Source of the DNA: Flavobacteriales bacterium UBA2619
GTDB taxonomy: Bacteria > Bacteroidota > Bacteroidia > Flavobacteriales_D > Sanyastnellaceae
Assembly (NCBI GenBank): GCA_002339135.1
Contig: DDJR01000069.1
Location: 2,088-10,501, forward strand
Length of the DNA: 8,414 nucleotides
Reading direction: 5' to 3'
Of the stretch, positions 1-5,196 are shown piece after piece. Under the pieces are notes generated by a model, which saw only the letters and a list, made by a program, of their open reading frames with translations, was not told where the DNA came from and did not search any database. The position numbers and the translations under genes were made by a program. Each line of letters starts with the position of its first letter. The first letter of the stretch is position 1.

Positions 1-25
1 CTGTAGATTCCGAAATGAAGTCCAT
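1..25 (-). CDS. Possible 5' end of a minus-strand gene running off the window
   Basis: A minus-strand ATG at 25-23 opens a frame reading MDFISEST before the window ends, so only eight codons are visible and no function can be given. The reason to list it is the upstream sequence. A TAGATTTT element (32-39 on the plus strand, read on the minus strand) lies 6 nt before the ATG. A TTG (58-60) lies 18 nt further upstream, the same -33 to -7 spacing as in the tRNA-Pro promoter on the other strand. The alternative is that the window begins with the tail of a plus-strand gene: two plus frames reach stop codons at 30-32 and 38-40. The choice cannot be made from this sequence. Confidence 0.25.
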
Positions 26-31
26 CGAATA

Positions 32-60
32 AAAATCTAAAATGAATGCTCCCTTAACAA
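32..60 (-). promoter_or_regulatory. Candidate minus-strand promoter, TTG-N18-TAGATTTT
   Basis: Read on the minus strand, TTG at 60-58 is followed after 18 nt by TAGATTTT at 39-32. This matches the Bacteroidota -7 consensus TAnnTTTG at all fixed bases except the final G. It would drive the possible gene starting at position 25. The surroundings are AT-rich, so chance occurrence is quite possible. Confidence 0.3.
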
Positions 61-94
61 TTTGAACTAAAGAAATGGAGTAAAATAGCCCATC

Positions 95-158
95 AATTTT
101 ATTAAAAAATATTTTTAGAACATTTGTGTTTGATACGTAAAAAACTTACGTATCTTTG
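95..158 (+). promoter_or_regulatory. tRNA-Pro promoter with upstream A/T tract
   Basis: A TTTG (-33 type) at 129-132 and a TATCTTTG (-7 type, exact TAnnTTTG match) at 151-158 are separated by 18 nt. Transcription would start around 163-165, about 10-13 nt before the mature tRNA end. Upstream lies an A/T tract containing the 12-bp palindrome AAAAATATTTTT at 105-116, which could act like an UP element. An 8-bp perfect inverted repeat lies between the two promoter elements and runs into the -7 box; it is listed separately. Confidence 0.7.
133..153. repeat. Perfect 8-bp inverted repeat inside the tRNA promoter
   Basis: ATACGTAA at 133-140 and TTACGTAT at 146-153 are exact reverse complements separated by five bases. 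The right arm covers the first three bases of the -7 element (151-158). The position is that of an operator, where a bound dimeric protein would block RNA polymerase. It could also be a weak hairpin ending transcription from further left, but it is AT-rich and only a short pyrimidine run follows. Confidence 0.55.
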
Positions 159-175
159 CGACCGCTTTTAACGCT

Positions 176-250
176 CGGGGCGTGGCCCAGCCCGGTTAAG
201 GCGCCTGGTTTGGGACCAGGAGATCGCAGGTTCGAATCCTGCCGCCCCGA
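176..250 (+). tRNA. tRNA-Pro, anticodon UGG
   Basis: A full cloverleaf can be drawn. The acceptor stem CGGGGCG (176-182) pairs with CGCCCCG (243-249), and A250 is the discriminator. The D stem GCC (185-187) pairs with GGC (200-202). The anticodon stem CCTGG (204-208) pairs with CCAGG (216-220), closing the loop TTTGGGA with anticodon TGG at 211-213. The variable loop is AGATC. The T stem GCAGG (226-230) pairs with CCTGC (238-242) around TTCGAAT. Every stem is perfectly paired. The 3' CCA is not encoded (CGA follows), so CCA-adding enzyme would be needed. The UGG anticodon can in principle read all four proline codons through a modified wobble base. The gene has its own promoter and terminator, so it looks like a single-gene transcript. 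Confidence 0.97.
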
Positions 251-260
251 CGAAAGAACT

Positions 261-293
261 ACCGCCCTGACGCAAGTCAGTGGCGGTTTTTTC
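261..293 (+). terminator. Intrinsic terminator of the tRNA-Pro gene
   Basis: ACCGCC-CTGAC (261-271) pairs with GTCAG-(T)-GGCGGT (276-287) around a GCAA loop, a stable GNRA-type tetraloop, with a single bulged T at 281. An uninterrupted T run (287-292) follows. This is a textbook rho-independent terminator starting 10 nt after the tRNA. Confidence 0.93.
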
Positions 294-330
294 TTTAACA
301 GTCTGTTGATGTTGGATTTAGACCAGGGAT

Positions 331-504
331 GTGAAATTGATATTTGCCGACAAGGCAAAATATCTCCGGAAGCGACCAGAAGCAAAGACACCCTTACGCA
401 AACTGTACACATTAAAATCAGACGCTCAAAACAACCTCTATTGGGATCCAAGTCATGGAAATCCGAACCTCAGAATAGACTTAGACTCACAAAGAAAAAA
501 CTGA
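331..504 (+). CDS. Possible small protein of 57 residues, unrecognised
   Basis: A plus-strand frame opens after a TAG at 319-321, has a GTG at 331 and ends with TGA at 502-504. The product begins MKLIFADKAKYLRKR if GTG starts it, continues with a basic middle, has a central segment NNLYWDPSHGNPNLRID, and ends in DSQRKN. There is no hydrophobic segment, no signal peptide and no family I recognise. Codon choice and the run of aromatic, Gly and Pro residues look more protein-like than the other frames here. Against it: there is no ATG, no TAnnTTTG element, no convincing ribosome binding site, and a strong terminator ends just upstream at 293. It could be a real small gene, the C-terminal remnant of a decayed gene, or chance. 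The rest of 293-516 shows nothing else supportable except the inverted repeat at 339-364. Confidence 0.25.
   Translation: MKLIFADKAKYLRKRPEAKTPLRKLYTLKSDAQNNLYWDPSHGNPNLRIDLDSQRKN
339..364. repeat. Inverted repeat with 10 paired bases
   Basis: GATA-TTTGCC (339-348) pairs with GGCAAA-(A)-TATC (354-364) around a GACAA loop, with one bulged A at 360. No T run follows on either strand, so it is not a classical terminator. It lies inside the possible 57-codon ORF, or alternatively about 150 bp downstream of the cupredoxin gene stop. Confidence 0.4.
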
Positions 505-519
505 ATACAGCAAGATTCA
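491..519 (-). terminator. Weak candidate terminator of the cupredoxin gene
   Basis: On the minus strand TGAAT (519-515, including the stop codon) can pair with ATTCA (506-502), followed by GTTTTTTCTTT (501-491). The stem has only 5 bp and is AT-rich, with an 8-nt loop, so it is a poor terminator by energy although the T run is good. Confidence 0.3.
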
Positions 520-1155
520 CTCGACAATCAATTTCTGGACTTGTCCATCTACTTCAACTGTATACACTCCACTGGAAAATCCAGATACATCCACACTTTC
601 TTTTTTGCTTCCTTCAAACTCCACCACAACTCTACCTTGAGCGTTATAAATGGTAATTGTAGAAAGGTGGGGATTCTCAATCGTAAGAAGCGAAGAAACA
701 GGATTGGGGTAAATCTTAACCAGATTTTCAGCTGACTGATGATCCTCAACGTTATCCGGTAATGGCATAATTACAATAAGCGAAGCAACCATCCCAGATG
801 ATGCATGTGCATATCCTGAGCAATCATAGTTGTACTCTCCAAAAACAGTAAATAAAAAAGTTCCGATACAAGCTGGTTCATCTGTCACAGTAATTAAATC
901 GAAACTAAAAGATTCTGGATTGTTAAAAGACAAGCCATCAAGACTACTTATATCTCCATTTGCATTGTGCATTCCTCCTGTATTAACCCATCCTACTGTT
1001 GTACCACCTACAATTTCAATCAAATCAGGAGTGAATGTCATACCAGATGTGTAGATTAATGTATCAGCTCCTGGACAAAGGTCTTGGGCTTGAATTTCAG
1101 AGATAAAAAAGACTGAAAAAATAAAAAGAGAAAAAAATGCAACTGTGGTTTTCAT
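517..1155 (-). CDS. Secreted cupredoxin (plastocyanin/azurin-like) protein with T9SS type A sorting domain
   Basis: The 212-residue product has three parts. Residues 1-23 are a signal peptide (KTT, a long hydrophobic stretch, then a QA|Q cleavage site). Residues ~30-130 form a cupredoxin-like domain. Residues ~147-212 form a type IX secretion C-terminal sorting domain, with the hallmark VKIYPNP at 146-152 and the terminal GVYTVEVDGQVQKLIVE. Candidate type-1 copper ligands are His63 (in WVNTGGMHN) and Cys112, His117 and Met122 (in YDCSGYAHASSGM). This is the plastocyanin ligand order, but the Cys-His gap is four residues where plastocyanin has two. Cys27 and Cys96 could form a disulfide. The family expectation is export through Sec and the T9SS to the cell surface or medium, and a role in copper binding or electron transfer. 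No partner oxidase lies nearby. It is a single gene with a leader of about 45 nt. The T9SS call is firm; copper binding is inferred. Confidence 0.88.
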   Translation of the reverse strand: MKTTVAFFSLFIFSVFFISEIQAQDLCPGADTLIYTSGMTFTPDLIEIVGGTTVGWVNTGGMHNANGDISSLDGLSFNNPESFSFDLITVTDEPACIGTFLFTVFGEYNYDCSGYAHASSGMVASLIVIMPLPDNVEDHQSAENLVKIYPNPVSSLLTIENPHLSTITIYNAQGRVVVEFEGSKKESVDVSGFSSGVYTVEVDGQVQKLIVE

Positions 1156-1331
1156 GACTGTGAATTTAAGATCAGTAAATTGGTTTACTAATTATATATA
1201 CCTGATAAAGATAGTACTTGTGACACCTTTAAAAGCTTTAGATTTAAATTACTGATTTAAAGCGTAATATATCTCAAGTTGCTACCGTTTACTGAGTGAT
1301 CAAGAAGCAAACCAGAAAGCTGCGGCTATGT
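1156..1331 (-). promoter_or_regulatory. Leader and candidate promoter of the cupredoxin gene
   Basis: In this 176-bp gap, TATCTTTA (1213-1206 on the minus strand) matches the -7 consensus except for the last base; no clear TTG lies at the usual distance upstream. Transcription from it would give a leader of about 45 nt. The leader contains a 6-bp perfect inverted repeat, AGTAAA (1174-1179) and TTTACT (1184-1189), around four bases. The remainder, next to the lhgO stop, shows no gene and no convincing terminator. Confidence 0.45.
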
Positions 1332-2543
1332 CTATTTAGCGAACCTTTCAGCATATCTGTCAGCAACGTAATCTCCAATGGCCAGAGAAGCCGTTGCTGC
1401 TGGGGATGGAGCGTTCAGTACGTGAATACTCCTGTCGGTTGACTCAATTCGGAAATCATCTCGTGTGTCACCGTCCGTATTGAGCAACATAGCTCTAACT
1501 CCAGATCTGCCTTGACGGATATCATCCATGGTGAGAGATGGGACGAGGTGTTGAAGAGATTTTAAAAAGAGTCTCTTAGAAAATGCACGTCGGTATTCGT
1601 TGATCCCGAAAGAGATGTTGTTGAAGAAAAGTTTCCAGGTGCCGGCATAACTAAGCGCATCGAAGGTATCCTTCAAGTCGAAATCAGTTTTTCCGTAACC
1701 TTCGCGCTTAAACGTAAAAACTGCATTGGGACCACACTCAATTTCTCCATTGGTCATGCGGGTAAAATGCACACCAAGAAAAGGGAAGTCTGGATTAGGA
1801 ACAGGATAGATAAGATTCTTAATCTTGTACTTAGCTTGATCATTAAGCTCGTAGTAGTCGCCTCGGAAACCCACAACGCGTTCTCGCAGCTTAACGCCAC
1901 CCTTGCGAGCTAGGCGGTCTGCTTGAAGACCGCCGCATACGATTAGATGGTTTGCAAAATAGGAGGCTTTAGATGTAATAACGCGAGTTCCCAGACCCTC
2001 GTTTGTAAAGTCAAGCACCTCCTCTGACAGATGCACGGCTGATTTTTCATGAATCGATAGTGCGACATCAACCATCTTCTGCGTAGCATCCCTGAAATCA
2101 ATGATGCCAGTACAAGGAACCCAAAGGGCCGACTCTCCCCTACACTCTGGTTCAATATCTCTAATCTGAGAACCGTTAATGAGTTCAATTCCTTCGATCT
2201 TATTCTCAAGACCTAATTTATGAATCTTTTGCAATGACGGAAGTTCTGCTTGTGTTGCCGCAACAACCACTTTTCCACAGACATCGTGGGGAACGTTGTG
2301 CTCCTTAGCAAATTTCACAAGCTCATGACGCCCCTTGACACAGTTCTCAGCTTTAAGAGAACCGGGCTTGTAATAGAGTCCTGAGTGGATTACGCCCGAA
2401 TTGTTGCCTGTTTGGTGATCCGCTAAAACATCCATTTTGTCAATGAGAAGCATGGTTTTATTTGGGTAGCGTTTCTGCATCTTATAGAATGTTGCAGCAC
2501 CTACTATTCCTCCTCCTACTAAAATAACGTCGTAATTTTCCAT
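1332..2543 (-). CDS. lhgO: L-2-hydroxyglutarate oxidase, FAD-dependent
   Basis: The 403-residue product is a full-length member of the D-amino-acid-oxidase-type flavoprotein superfamily, closest to LhgO (formerly YgaF) and mammalian L2HGDH. It oxidises L-2-hydroxyglutarate to 2-oxoglutarate using FAD. The dinucleotide-binding motif VGGGIVGAA is at residues 9-17, with an acidic residue (Asp35) ending the second strand. The family signature HQTGNNSGVIHSGLYYKPGS spans 43-62. The C-terminal FAD-closing segment contains RQGRSGVRAMLL (343-354) and LNAPSPAATASLAIG (376-390). The start is firm because the FAD motif begins nine residues in. There is no signal peptide. E. coli LhgO is membrane-associated and feeds electrons to the quinone pool; the same is assumed here, not seen. 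It is divergent from a UMF1 transporter, with 82 bp between the start codons. L-2-hydroxyglutarate arises as a metabolic side product or in glutarate and lysine breakdown, so the role may be repair or catabolism. Confidence 0.93.
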   Translation of the reverse strand: MENYDVILVGGGIVGAATFYKMQKRYPNKTMLLIDKMDVLADHQTGNNSGVIHSGLYYKPGSLKAENCVKGRHELVKFAKEHNVPHDVCGKVVVAATQAELPSLQKIHKLGLENKIEGIELINGSQIRDIEPECRGESALWVPCTGIIDFRDATQKMVDVALSIHEKSAVHLSEEVLDFTNEGLGTRVITSKASYFANHLIVCGGLQADRLARKGGVKLRERVVGFRGDYYELNDQAKYKIKNLIYPVPNPDFPFLGVHFTRMTNGEIECGPNAVFTFKREGYGKTDFDLKDTFDALSYAGTWKLFFNNISFGINEYRRAFSKRLFLKSLQHLVPSLTMDDIRQGRSGVRAMLLNTDGDTRDDFRIESTDRSIHVLNAPSPAATASLAIGDYVADRYAERFAK

Positions 2544-2560
2544 CGTGTTTCGAATCTCGG

Positions 2561-2568
2561 CAAAGGTA
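2561..2568 (-). promoter_or_regulatory. -7 element of the lhgO promoter
   Basis: On the minus strand TACCTTTG is an exact TAnnTTTG match. It ends 17 nt before the lhgO ATG (2543), so the leader would be about 10-12 nt. I see no TTG at the expected -33 distance. Confidence 0.6.
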
Positions 2569-2613
2569 ACAAGCAGATCAGAGAATGATGTTTACAATTT
2601 CATTAAAACGTGC

Positions 2614-2621
2614 TATCTTCC
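2614..2621 (+). promoter_or_regulatory. Candidate -7 element of the UMF1 transporter gene, 4 nt from ATG
   Basis: TATCTTCC matches the conserved TA and TT of TAnnTTTG but not the last two bases. It lies 4 nt before the ATG at 2626, so an mRNA started here would have essentially no leader. A TTTA at 2590-2593, 20 nt upstream, could stand in for the -33 element. Confidence 0.4.
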
Positions 2622-2625
2622 GCAG

Positions 2626-3942
2626 ATGTTTAACAATATTTTCAAAAAAAGAGAGGGTCAAGAAAAAGTGAAGTGGGGATGGACGATGTACGATTGGGCG
2701 AACAATGTCTACTCGCTCGTGATTACAACTGCAATTTTCCCAGTGTTTTATAACAACATCACTTCAACGAAAGACCCGGAAACAGGTATGATCATTGAGG
2801 ACACCATCACCTTCTTAGGTGTTGATTTTATCAACACACAACTCTATAGCTATGTGCTTGCTACTAGCTTTTTAACGATTATCATCTTGAGCCCTTTGCT
2901 TTCTGGAATGGCAGATTTTGCGGGTAAAAAGAAACTTTTTATGAGAATTTTCTGTTACCTGGGATCTGCTGGATGCCTGGGTCTTTATTGGTTTGACGCA
3001 AATCATCTTGAGTTAAGTATGATTCCCTTCTTTATGGCAAGTCTAGGATTTTGGGGAAGCGTCGGATTTTACAATGCCTACTTGCCTGAAATTGCGCCAG
3101 CTTCAGAACACGATTCATTAAGCGCAAAAGGATATGCAATGGGATATTGGAGCTCCTTAATTATTTTGGTGATTTGTGCCGGAATGATCATGGGGATAGG
3201 AACACATATGACAACATTCTCCTTCGTATTGGTGGCAATTTGGTGGTTTGGATTTGCGCACATCACCTTCAATGCTTTGCCTGAGCCTAGAAGAAAAGAT
3301 TTGCCTGAAGGAAACCTTCTACTGCAGGGATTTAAAGAGCTCAGAGGTGTCGCCCGTGAACTGCTAGGCTACACGCACCTGAAAAGATTTTTAGGTGCCT
3401 TCTTTATTATGAGCATGGCCATCCAAACCATCATCATCATGGCTTCTTCTTTCGGAATTAAAGAAGTTGGACTTAATGAAACTGAACTGATTGTAACAAT
3501 TTTTGTAGTCAATCTCTTAGCCATCCCAGGAGCCTTCGGCATGAGCGCGCTAAGTAAAAAGATAGGCAACATAAGGACGCTAATGACTTGTATTGCTGGA
3601 TGGGCAGCACTCTGCCTGTACGCTTATTTTTTCGCAACAACCAAGATGGGGTTTTACGGAGCTGCTGGAGCAATCGGCTTTCTGATGGGTGGAACCCAAA
3701 GTCTGAACCGCGCCACATACTCTAAGCTACTCCCAGAGACTGACGACCTTGCTTCTTACTTCAGCTTTTACGAAGTCCTCGAAAAAGGCGGCTTGATCAT
3801 AGGAATGTTCGGATGGGGCTACATAGAAGGCCTCACAGGCTCGATGCGTGAGAGCATCGTCGTGATGACTCTGCTGTTTATTATAGCCTTTGTGGCCATG
3901 CGATTCATGCCAAGAGAATACAGATTGAAGATTGACTACTAA
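2626..3942 (+). CDS. MFS transporter of the UMF1 (Atg22-like) family
   Basis: The 438-residue integral membrane protein has about 12 predicted hydrophobic segments. Family marks are the N-terminal KWGWTMYDWANNVYSLVIT (16-34), a loop between segments 2 and 3 with MADFAGKKKL (95-104, the MFS motif-A position), and MGGTQSLNRATYSKLLPE (354-371) in the C-terminal half, typical of UMF1 proteins. I chose the ATG at 2626. The frame extends back to a GTG at 2545, but that 27-residue extension covers the divergent promoter region, and UMF1 proteins normally begin just before the WxxYDWANS motif. The substrate of bacterial UMF1 proteins is generally unknown; the yeast relative Atg22 exports amino acids from the vacuole. 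The divergent lhgO allows the guess that a small carboxylate or amino acid is moved, but nothing in the sequence proves it. It converges on the OmpA-like gene, 19 bp away. Confidence 0.9.
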   Translation: MFNNIFKKREGQEKVKWGWTMYDWANNVYSLVITTAIFPVFYNNITSTKDPETGMIIEDTITFLGVDFINTQLYSYVLATSFLTIIILSPLLSGMADFAGKKKLFMRIFCYLGSAGCLGLYWFDANHLELSMIPFFMASLGFWGSVGFYNAYLPEIAPASEHDSLSAKGYAMGYWSSLIILVICAGMIMGIGTHMTTFSFVLVAIWWFGFAHITFNALPEPRRKDLPEGNLLLQGFKELRGVARELLGYTHLKRFLGAFFIMSMAIQTIIIMASSFGIKEVGLNETELIVTIFVVNLLAIPGAFGMSALSKKIGNIRTLMTCIAGWAALCLYAYFFATTKMGFYGAAGAIGFLMGGTQSLNRATYSKLLPETDDLASYFSFYEVLEKGGLIIGMFGWGYIEGLTGSMRESIVVMTLLFIIAFVAMRFMPREYRLKIDY

Positions 3943-3957
3943 CTGATTTCCCAGTTA
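3940..3957. terminator. Small hairpin between convergent genes
   Basis: TAACTG (3940-3945, including the transporter stop codon) and CAGTTA (3952-3957) form a perfect 6-bp inverted repeat around ATTTCC, in the 19-bp gap between two convergent genes. No T run follows, so any termination function is weak or depends on other factors. Confidence 0.35.
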
Positions 3958-3961
3958 TATC

Positions 3962-5131
3962 CTACTTTATCTCGAAAGTAACTCTGCGATTTTGAGCTCG
4001 CGAAATGTCATTGTCGCGCGTGCTCGCAGGATCCATATTCCCCATATCTGAAACAGATATTTGTGAAGCGAGTACACCCTCAGCTTCAAGCATCCTTCTG
4101 ATTTGATCTGCACGATTCTTTCCTATCATCTTGTATCGAGGGTTAACCTGACCTTCATTTCTCTCGTCGTCATCGCTGTGACCTACCACTGTGATTTTCA
4201 TCACAGGATTTGCCTTGAGGATCGCAGCCAAGGTCGAAATGGTTTGTTTGCCCGCGCCAGTTGGAGTTCGTTTTAAGAATGCATAGTAGATTGAACTCGA
4301 TTTGACAATTTCAGTGTCAGTCATATCCACATCTTGAACTGAAGAAGAACCATAAACAAGGTCCATATCTCTTTCGTCAGCGGCTGCACAAACACATTGG
4401 GACTTCGCTTGAATGTCAATGATTTTAACGTTGTCGACGTAGTAGTAAGCATGGTTCATTTGTGCTCCTGAGATACCCAGTGGACGCTTTACTTTATCTA
4501 TCGTCATGTTATCTCTTCCTCCGAAACATCCAATCACAACATACTCCTCTTGCCCTGTTCCCACAAAAGTGCCACAAAATGTCTCCCATCCATCAAGAAA
4601 TTGAAAAACCTTGTTCGTCTTTTGCTGAACATCCGCTTGACGAATCATGTCGCCTGTATTGGGCTGCTCGATTTTTCTATCGCTCATCACAACACCGATC
4701 TCATTCACAGCAAATCGACTTAAATCTGCCAAGCTGATATCGAAAGACACACAGTACATCACATCTTTTTCAAGCGTTTTAGGGAGTTTTACTTCTAGAT
4801 AACTTCTACTTAACCGGGGATCCTTAGAGTATGCTCTGAAACCAGCATAACAAAGTCCACCAGCAGGCTCCTGTTTTCCATAGTTGTTAGTAGGAACCGC
4901 AACCTTTTCCCCTTTCGCTCCATCACCGTAGACGTCAGCTGCCACTTCTGTAGCTGAGAACCAATCCATACTGAACTCTACCATTTGTCCATACGTACGA
5001 AGCTTGTTGATATTTGTATCCTCGAATCCACCATTAGGCACAAGATTAACCTCTTGAGCATCAGTAGATAAAGTCAAGGTAAAGACAGCAACTAGGGTGG
5101 TGAGTACACGGAAAGTATTTGAAGATTTCAT
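3962..5131 (-). CDS. Secreted OmpA-family protein with N-terminal jelly-roll-like domain
   Basis: The 389-residue product begins with a Sec signal peptide (1-25, ending STDA|Q). Residues ~29-240 look like a beta-sandwich, CBM or galactose-binding-type module: it opens with NLVPNGGFEDTN (29-40) and closes with AYYYVDNVKIIDI (228-240), a pattern common in Bacteroidota surface proteins. Residues ~276-389 are an OmpA C-terminal domain: LAAILKANPVMKITVVGHSD (301-320), GKNRADQIRRML (337-348) and AQNRRVTFEIK (379-389). Asp320 and Arg340 fit the two residues that grip diaminopimelate in OmpA domains, but they are about five residues further apart than usual because of a charged loop, DDERNEGQVNPRYK (321-334). 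No transmembrane barrel is evident, so it is likely periplasmic or peripheral at the outer membrane, anchored to peptidoglycan. The jelly-roll ligand is unknown. It is downstream of hbd on the same strand but has 65 bp and its own candidate promoter. Confidence 0.87.
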   Translation of the reverse strand: MKSSNTFRVLTTLVAVFTLTLSTDAQEVNLVPNGGFEDTNINKLRTYGQMVEFSMDWFSATEVAADVYGDGAKGEKVAVPTNNYGKQEPAGGLCYAGFRAYSKDPRLSRSYLEVKLPKTLEKDVMYCVSFDISLADLSRFAVNEIGVVMSDRKIEQPNTGDMIRQADVQQKTNKVFQFLDGWETFCGTFVGTGQEEYVVIGCFGGRDNMTIDKVKRPLGISGAQMNHAYYYVDNVKIIDIQAKSQCVCAAADERDMDLVYGSSSVQDVDMTDTEIVKSSSIYYAFLKRTPTGAGKQTISTLAAILKANPVMKITVVGHSDDDERNEGQVNPRYKMIGKNRADQIRRMLEAEGVLASQISVSDMGNMDPASTRDNDISRAQNRRVTFEIK

Positions 5132-5156
5132 AGTCGTATTTTTCAGTTGGGTTCTT

Positions 5157-5188
5157 ACAGGTTAGCAAGTTAGCATACTTTGTGCCAA
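5157..5188 (-). promoter_or_regulatory. Candidate promoter of the OmpA-like gene, with octamer direct repeat
   Basis: On the minus strand TTG (5188-5186) and TAACCTGT (5164-5157) are 21 nt apart, fitting the -33/-7 layout, although the -7 box is imperfect. The spacer holds two tandem near-identical octamers, GTTAGCAA and GTTAGCAT (5161-5176 on the plus strand), a possible binding site. The leader would be about 20 nt. Confidence 0.4.
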
Positions 5189-5196
5189 ACCTACTT

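Noticed and set aside
176..300. Integration site for a mobile element at the tRNA 3' end
   Set aside because: tRNA genes are common attachment sites, but no duplicate of the tRNA 3' end, integrase or element boundary is visible in the window.
146..451. Minus-strand frame of 101 codons over the tRNA
   Set aside because: It is antisense to the tRNA and terminator, and the product resembles nothing known.
156..656. Open frame of 166 codons on the plus strand
   Set aside because: It runs through the tRNA-Pro gene and its terminator and into the antisense of the cupredoxin gene; its product has no recognisable domain.
2545..2625. Upstream GTG start adding 27 residues to the UMF1 transporter
   Set aside because: The extension overlaps the divergent promoter region and precedes the usual family N-terminus; the ATG at 2626 fits better.
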